A stretch of DNA of 64,000 bases from Parapusillimonas sp013416435 (GTDB lineage Bacteria > Pseudomonadota > Gammaproteobacteria > Burkholderiales > Burkholderiaceae_B). Below, piece by piece: positions 25,655 to 33,701 of this stretch (positions within the stretch are counted from its first letter, which is position 1; every line of letters begins with the position of its first letter). A program made the position numbers and the translations under genes. The notes under the pieces were generated by a model, which was given only the letters and a program-made list of their open reading frames with translations, was not told where the DNA came from and ran no database searches. The stretch spans positions 1,860,001 through 1,924,000 of the forward strand of contig NZ_CP197474.1 in the NCBI RefSeq assembly GCF_052180245.1. The letters are read 5' to 3'.

Positions 25655-26368
25655 ATGATGATGAACGGATTTGGCACCAAATTGCAGTATGTATCCATTG
25701 CGGAAGGCGAAGGTCTGGCGATACGGTCGCTGCTAGACCGGCACCAGTATCACGATCCCCACGGCGCTGCGGCACGCCTGGGCATATGTTCCGCATCCTG
25801 GCCCTTATTCGGAATGGTGTGGCCCTCCGGCGTCCAGTTGGCCGCGCAGTTGGCCCGCCGTCCGGTCTGCCATCGCGAGCGCATCCTCGAAATCGGCTGC
25901 GGGCTTGGCTTGGCCAGCCTGGTCGCGCATCGCCGCGGTGCGCGTGTTACCGCGAGCGATCGCCATCCTCTTGCCCGCCGCTTCCTCGACGACAATGCCG
26001 GCCTGAATGGCCTGGCGCCCTTGAAATACCGGCATGGCCAATGGGGCATCGCGCATCGGCCGTGTACCGAAGACACAGGCGCCGATCTCTTGTCCGCCCG
26101 GTACGATCTCATCGTGGGCAGCGACCTGCTATACGACCGCGATGCGCCGCAGGCGCTGGCCTTCTTCATCGACGACCATGCACTGCCCGATGCGAAAGTC
26201 TGGCTGGTGGACCCTGATCGCGGCCATAGGCCGGCATTTACACGGCAAATGGCGGCATATGGTTTTGAACTCGTCAGCGAAACGCGGCTGGGCCGGCGGC
26301 CGGATGGGCCGGGGCGGCGCGACTACAAGGGACGCATGCTGGTCTATCGGCGGGGAACCGCGCAGTAG
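25655..26368 (+). CDS. class I SAM-dependent methyltransferase (Methyltransf_16-like)
   Basis: A 237-aa protein. Motif I is ILEIGCGLGLASLVAHRRGARV, followed by the acidic loop TASDRHPLA and motif IV YDLIVGSDLLYD. The sequence WPSGVQLAAQLARRP just before motif I is typical of the METTL/eukaryotic-type protein-lysine and nicotinamide-like methyltransferase group. Substrate unknown. It ends 15 bp before the stop of the convergent P450 gene. Confidence 0.82.
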   Translation: MMMNGFGTKLQYVSIAEGEGLAIRSLLDRHQYHDPHGAAARLGICSASWPLFGMVWPSGVQLAAQLARRPVCHRERILEIGCGLGLASLVAHRRGARVTASDRHPLARRFLDDNAGLNGLAPLKYRHGQWGIAHRPCTEDTGADLLSARYDLIVGSDLLYDRDAPQALAFFIDDHALPDAKVWLVDPDRGHRPAFTRQMAAYGFELVSETRLGRRPDGPGRRDYKGRMLVYRRGTAQ

Positions 26369-26383
26369 CGATCCCGGCCGGTT

Positions 26384-27565
26384 TCATCGCTTGATGGCAA
26401 TGGGCAATTGCGAATATCCGCTGCCGGGATAAAAAGCCTTGACCGGGGCCTGGCGCTTCCCAAGGGCAATAATGCGTGTGGAGGTCAACAGTTCTTCCAG
26501 CACGATGCGTAGCTCGGCGCGCGCCAGAGGCGCGCCCGGACAGACGTGTATGCCCGCGCCATACAAAAGGTTCAAGGCGGGGTCCCGGTCCAGCCGGAAC
26601 TCATCCGGATCTCCAAAGACCTTTTCATCACGATTGGCGGACGCCCAGAGCAGCGCCAGGCGTTCGCCCTGCGCGATCAAGGTGCCCCCAATATCGGCAT
26701 CGCGTGTCGCGATGCGGCGGTTCATGATGAGCGGAGGGTGTATCCGCAGAACTTCGTCGATGGCGGCCGGCAGCAGCGCGGGTTGCCGCCGCAGCGTTTG
26801 CTGCAGGGTTTCGTGCGTCGCCAGATAATGGGTTAGGATACCGACCGATGCGGAGATGGTGGCCAGCTCGCCCACGGTCCAGTTGCGCAGGATGCTGACG
26901 ATCTCTTCTTCCGTAAGCAGGCGTCCGTGAACGGTTTCGCGCAGGAGGCGGGTGGTGGCATCGTCCGGGGCATTGTTTCCGGCGGCGCGGCGGATGGCAA
27001 GCAGGTCCTTGATGTAGCCGTCGAACTCCATGGCCACTGCACCCATGGCTGCGTCGTCGCGCGCAAGCGTTGCGTGATGATTCTTGCGCGTCCATTGCCG
27101 CAGCGGCTCGTGCAAGGAAGAAGGCCATCCAAGAAACGCGCATTGCACCTGCAAGGCAAAAACCTGGGCGAAATCTTCCATCCAGTCGACTTCGGCGTCG
27201 TTCGGCATCATGGCGACCAGGTCCGACGCGATGCGTCGACAGTGAGGCTCGAACTCCGCCACGCGCGCAGGGCTGAAATATGGGTCGATGATGCGGCGGA
27301 ATTCGGTATGCTCGGGCGGATCCATGCCGTTGGGCACGGAGGGAAAGCGCGAGACGGCGCTGCTGAACGTTTCGTGATCCAGCAAGACTCGCAGGACATC
27401 GCCGTGCCGGAACACGCTGGCGTATCCGTACTGGCTTCTTGCAACAGGGCAGCGGCTGCGCATCTGGTCGAATGCGGCGATCTGATCGCTCAGCACCGCT
27501 TCCGATCGCGGATCCCAATCCGCCGTCAATACTGGTTCGTGGGGACCTGCGGATTCCGTTTCCAT
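26384..27565 (-). CDS. cytochrome P450
   Basis: A 393-aa soluble bacterial P450. The haem loop reads LLYGAGIHVCPGAPLARAEL, with the axial Cys present but the usual Phe at its start replaced by Tyr. ExxR is in IDEVLRIHPP and neighbours, and the I-helix is VGELATISASVGILTHYLA. A Shine-Dalgarno AAGGTGA lies 5-6 nt before the ATG. No ferredoxin or reductase gene is adjacent, so redox partners must be elsewhere. Substrate cannot be inferred. Confidence 0.9.
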   Translation of the reverse strand: METESAGPHEPVLTADWDPRSEAVLSDQIAAFDQMRSRCPVARSQYGYASVFRHGDVLRVLLDHETFSSAVSRFPSVPNGMDPPEHTEFRRIIDPYFSPARVAEFEPHCRRIASDLVAMMPNDAEVDWMEDFAQVFALQVQCAFLGWPSSLHEPLRQWTRKNHHATLARDDAAMGAVAMEFDGYIKDLLAIRRAAGNNAPDDATTRLLRETVHGRLLTEEEIVSILRNWTVGELATISASVGILTHYLATHETLQQTLRRQPALLPAAIDEVLRIHPPLIMNRRIATRDADIGGTLIAQGERLALLWASANRDEKVFGDPDEFRLDRDPALNLLYGAGIHVCPGAPLARAELRIVLEELLTSTRIIALGKRQAPVKAFYPGSGYSQLPIAIKR

Positions 27566-27874
27566 TCATCACCTTGCAACAGGATGCCCTTCGCTTCGTC
27601 GGGCAATGTGGCCATTATGCGGGATGCGGCGGTTAATCAAGGCTATACCACTGTTGCGCATGGGGTCGGACCCCGTACGGGGTCCGACCCCTGTTTCACA
27701 AGGCCTGGAGTCAGACCCTTTCGGGTCCGACCCCATTTTCATAAGGTCTGGGGTCAGACCCTTTCGGGTCTGACCCCTTCTGGTTATATGCAAAGTCAAA
27801 AAAGGTCTTTTGAAGAAATGAAGGGCATGGCTACCATTCCGTCCATCTATACACATAAGGTTACAGGGGGAATC
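27566..27874. other. 309-bp divergent intergenic region
   Basis: Separates the P450 from the sulfur operon. Apart from three palindromic repeat units at 27662-27777 it holds no gene. The promoter of the sulfur operon should lie between about 27780 and 27860, an AT-richer stretch. Confidence 0.5.
27662..27777. repeat. nested-palindrome repeat cluster (3 copies)
   Basis: 27662-27691 has coordinated changes in both arms (GGGGTCGGACCCC/GGGGTCCGACCCC), so the palindrome is kept although the sequence has changed. 27708-27734 and 27750-27777 have a TTTC spacer. Confidence 0.93.
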
Positions 27875-28237
27875 ATGCACATTGCTCAGAGGCTGGCATC
27901 GTCCAGCGCGCTGTGGGCCGCTACGCTGGCGGGTCTGGCGCTTTTGCCGTCCGCCGCCGTGGCTCAGTCCACGTTTGACGTATCCATCATCGCTGCGTCC
28001 TGTGCCAATTGCCATGGCACGGATGGGCGGTCGCCGGGCGGCATTCCGTCGATCGCGGGCCGGCCCGAAAGCATCCTGCGCTCGCAGCTCATCGCGTTCC
28101 GGTCCGATGCGCCGCCCGCAGGCACGACCATCATGAACAGGCTGGCAAAGGGCTACAGCGAAGAACAAATCCACGCGCTGGCCAAGCATTTTGCAGAAAT
28201 TCCAGCGCAAGACAGCAAAAAGGACCCATCGAAATGA
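27875..28237 (+). CDS. periplasmic class I cytochrome c (FccA-like subunit)
   Basis: A 120-aa protein with signal peptide MHIAQRLASSSALWAATLAG... cleaved near AVA-QS. One haem site, CANCHG, is at residues 43-48 of the precursor. The later MNRLAKGYSEEQIHALAKHFA contains the methionine ligand and the C-terminal helix of c-553 cytochromes. AGGGGGA precedes the ATG at 27875. Its stop overlaps the next ATG (ATGA), and that gene encodes an FCSD-type flavoprotein, so this is probably its electron acceptor. Confidence 0.9.
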   Translation: MHIAQRLASSSALWAATLAGLALLPSAAVAQSTFDVSIIAASCANCHGTDGRSPGGIPSIAGRPESILRSQLIAFRSDAPPAGTTIMNRLAKGYSEEQIHALAKHFAEIPAQDSKKDPSK

Positions 28238-29535
28238 GCAGCTCCCTACAAGCATCCCGTCGCCAGTGGCTGAAGTCGGTCGGCAAGGCAACCGCCGCAG
28301 GTGCCGTCCTTCTGTCCCTTCCTTCTTATGCTCGGGCCTCGGCCGGTCGCGTCGTCGTGATCGGCGGCGGGTTCGGCGGCGCGACGGCCGCCAAATACAT
28401 CAAGCGTCGCAATCCGGCCATCGAAGTAACGCTGGTGGAACCGCTGAAGCGCTACGTTACCTGTCCCTTCACCAACCTTTATTTCGGTGGCCTGCGCACA
28501 TTTGAGGCCCAGGCCCATGGGTTCGATGAACTGCGCGGACTGGGCGTCGAAGTGATCCACGACTTCGCCACGGGCGTCGATGCCGGTGCGCGCAAAGTCA
28601 GCCTTGCAGGCGGTCAAACGCTCGCCTACGACAAGCTGGTGCTTTCTCCCGGCATCGATTTTCGCTGGGGAGCCATCGAGGGCTACGACGAGGCGGCATC
28701 CAGGCTGGTCCCGCATGCATGGAAGGCCGGAGCGCAGTCGACGCTGCTCAAACAGCAACTGGAAGCCATGCCCGATGGCGGGGTCTTCATTCTGGCGGCG
28801 CCGCCCAATCCTTTCCGCTGCCCTCCCGGGCCGTACGAGCGGGTCAGCATGGTCGCCCATTACTTCAAGACACATAAACCCAAATCCAAAATCATCGTCC
28901 TGGATGCAAAAGACGCTTTTTCCAAGCAAGGCCTTTTTCAGGATGGTTGGAAGCGCTTCTACGGCGACATGATCGAATGGGTTCCGATGGCCAAGGACGG
29001 CAAGGTCGTGCGGGTGGACGCCGCCAAGCGAGCGGTGGAAACCGAGTTCGGCCAGTCGCATGTAGCGGATGTGCTGAATATCGTGCCGCCTCAGAAGGCG
29101 GGTGCGATCGCCGAGCTTGCCGGCGTCACCAACGAAAGCGGCTGGGTGCCGGTCAAGCCCGACAGCTTCGAGTCCTCGCTGGTTCCCGACGTCTATGTGG
29201 TCGGCGACGCAAGCATTGCCGCACCCATGCCCAAGTCGGGATTTTGCGCGAATGCGCAGGGCAAGGTGGCCGCGGCCGCGATCGTAAGTGCCCTGGCCGG
29301 CAAAGCGCCCGCGGTGGCCTCGTTTTCCAATACCTGCTACAGCCTCATCGCACCCGACTACGGCATTTCGGTAGCCGGCGTGTACGGCGTGGAAGACGGC
29401 AAGCTTATCGAAGTCAAGGACTCCGGCGGCGTCAGCCCCAAAGAGGCGAGCGCCGAGTTCCGCAAGCTCGAGGCCGACTATGGCGTCGCGTGGTATAACG
29501 CCATTGCGCTGGACACATGGGGAACTCGCGCCTGA
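28234..29535 (+). CDS. fccB: sulfide dehydrogenase flavoprotein (FccB/SoxF)
   Basis: A 433-aa FAD protein with a twin-arginine signal (SRRQWLKSVGK). The Rossmann motif VVVIGGGFGGATAAKYI follows the signal. The redox-active cysteine pair of flavocytochrome c sulfide dehydrogenase is visible: Cys77 in YVTCPFTNLYFGG and Cys368 in FSNTCYSLIAPDY. PDVYVVGDAS is the second FAD site, followed by the FCSD C-terminal domain. Predicted to oxidise sulfide or persulfide in the periplasm and pass electrons to the cytochrome encoded just upstream. Confidence 0.93.
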   Translation: MSSSLQASRRQWLKSVGKATAAGAVLLSLPSYARASAGRVVVIGGGFGGATAAKYIKRRNPAIEVTLVEPLKRYVTCPFTNLYFGGLRTFEAQAHGFDELRGLGVEVIHDFATGVDAGARKVSLAGGQTLAYDKLVLSPGIDFRWGAIEGYDEAASRLVPHAWKAGAQSTLLKQQLEAMPDGGVFILAAPPNPFRCPPGPYERVSMVAHYFKTHKPKSKIIVLDAKDAFSKQGLFQDGWKRFYGDMIEWVPMAKDGKVVRVDAAKRAVETEFGQSHVADVLNIVPPQKAGAIAELAGVTNESGWVPVKPDSFESSLVPDVYVVGDASIAAPMPKSGFCANAQGKVAAAAIVSALAGKAPAVASFSNTCYSLIAPDYGISVAGVYGVEDGKLIEVKDSGGVSPKEASAEFRKLEADYGVAWYNAIALDTWGTRA

Positions 29536-29583
29536 CCACAGGACTGGCCAGGGCCCTGGGCGCACAACGGATGCAGGAAAATT

Positions 29584-30612
29584 ATGTCGAACGTTGAACT
29601 CGTGCTCTGGGCCGGCCTTGCCATAGGCATGGCCTTCGGCGTAACGGGGCAGATCACCGGGTTCTGCCTGCACCGCGGCTTGCAGGAGCAATGGGGCCAA
29701 AGCAAGGGGTACAAGCTTCAGGCGTTCGCCGTCGCCCTGGCGGTTGCGCTGCTCGGCACACATCTCATGGTCCTAGCGGGTTGGGTCGATATCGGCCGGT
29801 CGCTCTACATGGCGCCCGCGTTTTCCTGGCTGTTGCTGCCGCTGGGCGGGCTCATGTTCGGCTATGGCATGGTGCTCTCAAACGGCTGCGGCGCGCGAGC
29901 CCTGGTGCTGCTGGGACAGGGTAATCTTCGGTCCTTCATGGTGCTGATATCCCTGGGCATTGCCGCCTATATGGCCTTGACCGGCATCATCGCGCCGCTG
30001 CGCGCGCTGCTTTCGGAGTCGAGCCTGCTGAGCCCGTCCGGCATCGCCGTGCCGGACGGCATGCCGCGACATGTCGTGGTCGCGCTGCTGACCTTGGTGC
30101 TGCTCGTCTTTGCTTTCCGCCGGGAAAGCTGGAAATACGGAAGGATCGACCTGGCGGGCGGCGCCGTGATCGGAGGCTTGGTGGTCTCGGGTTGGTGGGC
30201 GACCGGCAAGCTGGGCGCCGACGACTTCGACCCGGTGCCGCTTGCATCGCTTACCTTTGTCGCCCCCATTGGCGAGACGATCCACTACGCGATGATCGCG
30301 ACGGGCGCCAGCCTGAGTTTTGGCGTCGCGATCGTGCTGGGCGTACTGGCGGGTTCGGCCCTTTCGTCCGCACTGCGGGGGCAGTATCGCCTGCAAGGCT
30401 TTGAGTCGCCGCGGCAAATGCTGCGCTATTTGTCCGGCGGCGCCCTGATGGGAATTGGCGGCGCGCTCGCGCTGGGCTGCTCCATCGGGCAGGGCCTGAC
30501 AGGCTTGACCACGCTGGCATACGGATCCATGATCGCCAGTGCGGCGATCGTCGCCGGCGCGTGGCTTGCGACGCTGCGCGCCGCGCATCACTCTACATCA
30601 TTTCAGGCATGA
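29584..30612 (+). CDS. YeeE/YedE (TsuA-like) thiosulfate/sulfur transporter
   Basis: A 342-aa inner-membrane protein with about nine helices. The three cysteines used for sulfur relay in TsuA are present: Cys28 in ITGFCLHRG, Cys102 in LSNGCGARALVLLGQGN and Cys299 in LALGCSIGQGLTG. Predicted to move thiosulfate or a related sulfur species across the inner membrane. It lies 48 bp past fccB and overlaps the next ATG by 4 bp, tying it to the Sox-like carrier. Confidence 0.9.
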   Translation: MSNVELVLWAGLAIGMAFGVTGQITGFCLHRGLQEQWGQSKGYKLQAFAVALAVALLGTHLMVLAGWVDIGRSLYMAPAFSWLLLPLGGLMFGYGMVLSNGCGARALVLLGQGNLRSFMVLISLGIAAYMALTGIIAPLRALLSESSLLSPSGIAVPDGMPRHVVVALLTLVLLVFAFRRESWKYGRIDLAGGAVIGGLVVSGWWATGKLGADDFDPVPLASLTFVAPIGETIHYAMIATGASLSFGVAIVLGVLAGSALSSALRGQYRLQGFESPRQMLRYLSGGALMGIGGALALGCSIGQGLTGLTTLAYGSMIASAAIVAGAWLATLRAAHHSTSFQA

Positions 30613-31421
30613 CATATTTTTCAGCACCTCCTTCCGGACTCTCATCTCCATTGCGGCGCAGGGCGATGCTTGCGGCCTTGGCCGGCACGGCTGCCACTGT
30701 GATCCCGTCGGGCGCTTGGGCTCAAGAGGCGCACAAGCTCGATGCGGTGCGCAAGAAGATCGGCGATCGCCCGGTGACGGGCGAGGGCATCAAGCTGGAA
30801 CTGCCACTGGTGGCCGAAGACGGATCTTCAGTGCCGCTATCGATAGAGTCCGCGCTGGCGGGACAAGGCCGCGGCATCCGGTCGCTCGACGTGTATGCGA
30901 CCCGCAATCCGACACCCGAAGTCGCATCGTACGAATTCGGCGAGGATGCCGGGTTGGTCAAGCTGGCCACGCGCATCCGTCTCAGCGAATCGCAATCGGT
31001 CGTGGTCGTTGCCACCACCGAAGACGGGCGCGTGGTGGTTGCGGAGCGCGCGGTTCGTGTCACGACCAGCGGCTGCATGGCCCCGACGGGGCAGGTGGAT
31101 CGCGCGGCGGAAATGCAGGCGCGTGTGCGGCTGCCCAAGGGATGGAAGCCAGGCACACCGGGCGAATTCCTGACGATGATCAATCACCCCATGGATACTG
31201 GCTTGGCGACGAACGCCAGCGGCGAGACACCGCCTTTGCGCATCATCGATGCGTTCGAGGCAACGCTTGGCGGGCGCCCGCTGATCAAGGCCAAGTACTA
31301 CCGGTCGCTTGCGGCAAATCCATATTTGCGATTTACCGCAAGCCCGCCGCAAGGCGGCGACCTACGCTTTGCCTGGTTCGAAGACGCCGGCCGAAACGCG
31401 GAATTCAAGGCTAGCATTTAA
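30609..31421 (+). CDS. SoxYZ fusion, sulfur-compound carrier
   Basis: A 270-aa exported protein with a basic SPLRRRAMLAALAG signal (Sec or Tat). Residues 40-160 are a SoxY domain ending at VRVTTSGCMAPTG, whose Cys156 would be the carrier cysteine. Residues 165-270 are a SoxZ domain (ARVRLPKGWKPGTPGEFLTMINHPMDTG). In separate SoxY the cysteine sits in a GGCGG C-terminal arm; here it is an internal SGCM motif joined to SoxZ. The start overlaps the TsuA stop (ATGA). No soxAX, soxB or soxCD is in the window. Confidence 0.87.
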   Translation: MTYFSAPPSGLSSPLRRRAMLAALAGTAATVIPSGAWAQEAHKLDAVRKKIGDRPVTGEGIKLELPLVAEDGSSVPLSIESALAGQGRGIRSLDVYATRNPTPEVASYEFGEDAGLVKLATRIRLSESQSVVVVATTEDGRVVVAERAVRVTTSGCMAPTGQVDRAAEMQARVRLPKGWKPGTPGEFLTMINHPMDTGLATNASGETPPLRIIDAFEATLGGRPLIKAKYYRSLAANPYLRFTASPPQGGDLRFAWFEDAGRNAEFKASI

Positions 31422-31446
31422 CTTGCGGCTGCCCTGCCGGCTTCCA

Positions 31447-31476
31447 GGGGTCAGACCCCGTACGGGGTCTGACCCC
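31447..31476. repeat. nested-palindrome repeat, single copy
   Basis: Canonical arms with GTAC spacer, 25 bp after the soxYZ stop codon, where it could also act as a transcript-end hairpin. Confidence 0.95.
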
Positions 31477-31572
31477 TGGGTCATTTACACGACCGGTGTC
31501 GGTTTGCTATCATACAGCCTTCCCGAGCGGCGCTTCCCGCGTCTTTCGGTATCAAAATTCCCGGCCTCGTCC

Positions 31573-31672
31573 GGGATCGTGGCTGACGAAATAGCTGTAT
31601 TGCATGCGATGGTGCATAAGCAATACATGAGCCTCTGTTTCGATCATTTCAGCCTTGTTTGTCGATAGTCCC
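31573..31672 (+). ncRNA. candidate structured cis-regulatory RNA upstream of an SSS transporter
   Basis: By eye, nested pairings are: GGGA (31573) with TCCC (31669); GGCTGA-CG-AAAT (31581-31592) with ATTTCAGCC (31646-31654); and an inner hairpin GTATTGC/GCAATAC (31597-31626) extended by ATGC/GCAT. I do not recognise the consensus of a known riboswitch class. It lies about 130 nt before the start codon. Read-through from the Sox operon is possible. Confidence 0.4.
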
Positions 31673-31803
31673 GCGGCACTTGCTTGCCGCTCTTCCGCAG
31701 CTTTCCCTGTGGTCACGGACTGACATTTATCCATCGCAAAATACCCGCCTAGCTCGGGTTACGCGTCGTGCTCGCGACGCACGCGATGTGCATTGGAGGA
31801 AGA

Positions 31804-33423
31804 ATGAGCCAGCTGTCTCTTTCTACAGTTCTGCTATTGCTGTTCGGCTTCTACGGCCTGTCGTTTCTGATGACATTGAAGATCAGCAAAAAAAATGAAA
31901 ACGCAGACGGATACATGACGTCAAACGGTGCCATAGGGTTTGGCATGTCGGCCGCCAGCATGACCGCTACCTGGGTCTGGGCGGCTTCTTTTTATGCGGC
32001 GGCCAGCTCGGGCTACAAATATGGATTGTCCGGCGCACTGCATTACGGCATGTGGGGGGCGCTGATGATTTTGTTCATCTACCCCTTCGGACGCCGGTTT
32101 CGTGAAGTGGCCCCCAATGCGCATACGCTGGCGGAAATCATGCATGCTCGCCACGGGCGATCCAGCCAGATGATACTGGCCGTCTCAAATGTCCTGGGCA
32201 GCGTGATCAGCCTCATGGTCAATTTCACGGCGGCGGGCGCTCTGGTTTCCATGCTGTCGCCGCTTTCCTTCAACCAGGGCGTGCTCATTGCGGCCTTGGG
32301 CGTGCTTTCGTACACCTTGTGGTCGGGGTTCCGTGCGTCGGTGCTGACGGACTTCGCCCAGCTCGTCGCGATGATACTGGCGGCCGTCATTATCATTCCC
32401 GTGATTTTCTTCAAGCTGGGCGGCCCCGAGCTATTCGTCAGCGGCCTGCCGCGGCTCACCAGCGACCAGGCGGATTTCTTTTCCAAGAAGGCGATACTGG
32501 AACAGGGGGCGCCATATTTCGTGGCGGTACTGGCCTATGCCATAGGCAACCAGACCATTGCGCAGCGCCTGTTCGCCGTGCGTGAAGACTTGATCAAGCC
32601 TACCTTCATCACCGCCACCATCGGCTACGGTTCCATCGTGATCGGTCTTGGCATGCTGGGCTTGCTGGCGGTGCTGGCCGGCGTGCAGCCACTGAACGGC
32701 GATCTGAACAACCTGATCCCCCAGATGGCGGCCACGTATCTGTCGCCGGTGCTGGTTTGCCTGTTTTTCATTCTGGTCGTCGGCTCGTTGTCATCGACTG
32801 CGGATTCGGACCTGGCGGCGCTTTCGTCCATCTTCATGACCGACGTCTATGGCAAGAATCTGGCTCGCGGCAAGCCTGATCCCAAAACCATGCTGTGGGT
32901 GGGCCGTGCCACGATGATCGTTGCCACCGCTTTGGGCATTATGTTCGCCACATTGAAGCTGGACATTCTTTCCATGCTGGTGTTCGTCGGCGCGTTATGG
33001 GGGGCAATCGTCTTTCCCGTCATCGTAAGCCTGTACTGGGACCGCGTCGACAATCGCGCGTTCACGCTATCCGTGCTGGCCGCTTTCGCCATGTTCGTCG
33101 CGACCCGTTTCCAGCTGGTTGATTTGAATGGCGTAATGGCCGTTCCACTGGAATTGCTTGCTTCGATAGGCGGCGGCGTCGTAATCGGCCTGATGGCTTT
33201 TGGGCTCCTGGGCAAGAAGGCCGGCTTGTTGCTGGGGGCAGTCACCATGGTCGTTCTTGCTCCTTACGCGGTGAGCTTTTTACGCGATTATCCCGTGTTG
33301 ATGAGCTCGTTGGTTGCCTATGGGTCGAGCGCGGTCATATGCGTTGGCCTTAGCCTGAGAGCGCACGAAAGCTTCGATTTTGACCTGATCGGCAAACGCG
33401 TGGTTGCGTTCCACACACGTTGA
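31804..33423 (+). CDS. sodium:solute symporter (SSS), urea/ureide-like
   Basis: A 539-aa transporter with 13-14 helices. It begins MSQLSLSTVLLLLFGFYGLS after a GGAGGA Shine-Dalgarno. SSS features include ATWVWAASFYAAASSGYKYGLSG, NAHTLAEIMHARHG, TLWSGFRASVLTDFAQ and the sodium-site helix VVGSLSSTADSDLAALSSIF. The layout is like Dur3-type urea permeases. Supporting a nitrogen-compound substrate, a ureidoglycolate lyase gene lies just downstream in convergent orientation. A 43-aa membrane peptide gene follows after 17 bp. Confidence 0.87.
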   Translation: MSQLSLSTVLLLLFGFYGLSFLMTLKISKKNENADGYMTSNGAIGFGMSAASMTATWVWAASFYAAASSGYKYGLSGALHYGMWGALMILFIYPFGRRFREVAPNAHTLAEIMHARHGRSSQMILAVSNVLGSVISLMVNFTAAGALVSMLSPLSFNQGVLIAALGVLSYTLWSGFRASVLTDFAQLVAMILAAVIIIPVIFFKLGGPELFVSGLPRLTSDQADFFSKKAILEQGAPYFVAVLAYAIGNQTIAQRLFAVREDLIKPTFITATIGYGSIVIGLGMLGLLAVLAGVQPLNGDLNNLIPQMAATYLSPVLVCLFFILVVGSLSSTADSDLAALSSIFMTDVYGKNLARGKPDPKTMLWVGRATMIVATALGIMFATLKLDILSMLVFVGALWGAIVFPVIVSLYWDRVDNRAFTLSVLAAFAMFVATRFQLVDLNGVMAVPLELLASIGGGVVIGLMAFGLLGKKAGLLLGAVTMVVLAPYAVSFLRDYPVLMSSLVAYGSSAVICVGLSLRAHESFDFDLIGKRVVAFHTR

Positions 33424-33440
33424 TAAGAGAGGATGAAGAA

Positions 33441-33572
33441 ATGAGTATTACCGCTTTGACCGCTTATGTCCTGGTCTGGCCCATCATCGCCGCCGCCGTG
33501 CTGATCGTGCTCGTCGCCGGCGTCGCGCGCGATATGCGGAATGCGGCCAAGAACGACGACAAGCGCGTTTGA
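33441..33572 (+). CDS. putative transporter small subunit
   Basis: A 43-aa peptide, MSITALTAYVLVWPIIAAAV, with a single membrane helix followed by a short basic/acidic tail (ARDMRNAAKNDDKRV). GAGAGGATGAAGAA precedes the ATG. Tiny single-helix subunits of this type are found next to SSS permeases in proteobacteria and are annotated as transporter small subunits; a role in folding or stability of the permease is inferred. It is too short for most gene finders. Confidence 0.75.
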   Translation: MSITALTAYVLVWPIIAAAVLIVLVAGVARDMRNAAKNDDKRV

Positions 33573-33577
33573 CTTGA

Positions 33578-33690
33578 GGGGTCAGACCCCATGCGGGGTC
33601 AGACCCCATTCTGTCGTGCTCGTTTGGTTCCAGGGGATCAGACCTCGAACGGGGTCTGACCCCTTTCTTCCATTGGCGGGGTCTGACCCC
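33578..33690. repeat. nested-palindrome repeat cluster (2 copies plus a half)
   Basis: 33578-33607 is unusual because both arms read GGGGTCAGACCCC (direct rather than inverted central base). 33633-33663 is a diverged copy, and a lone right arm lies at 33677-33690. They fill the convergent gap between the transporter small subunit and allA. Confidence 0.9.
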
Positions 33691-33701
33691 CTTCCGCTCG
33701 G

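Larger units (their letters stand above)
31422..31803. other. 382-bp leader region of the SSS transporter
   Basis: Holds one palindromic repeat (31447-31476), the structured RNA candidate (31573-31672) and two further hairpins near the gene: ACCCG/CGGGT at about 31743-31759 and GCGTCG/CGACGC at about 31763-31780. No protein gene is evident. Confidence 0.6.

Noticed and set aside
28246..29763. 505-codon minus-strand frame opposite fccB
   Set aside because: Antisense to an intact flavoprotein with Tat signal, FAD motifs and redox cysteines.
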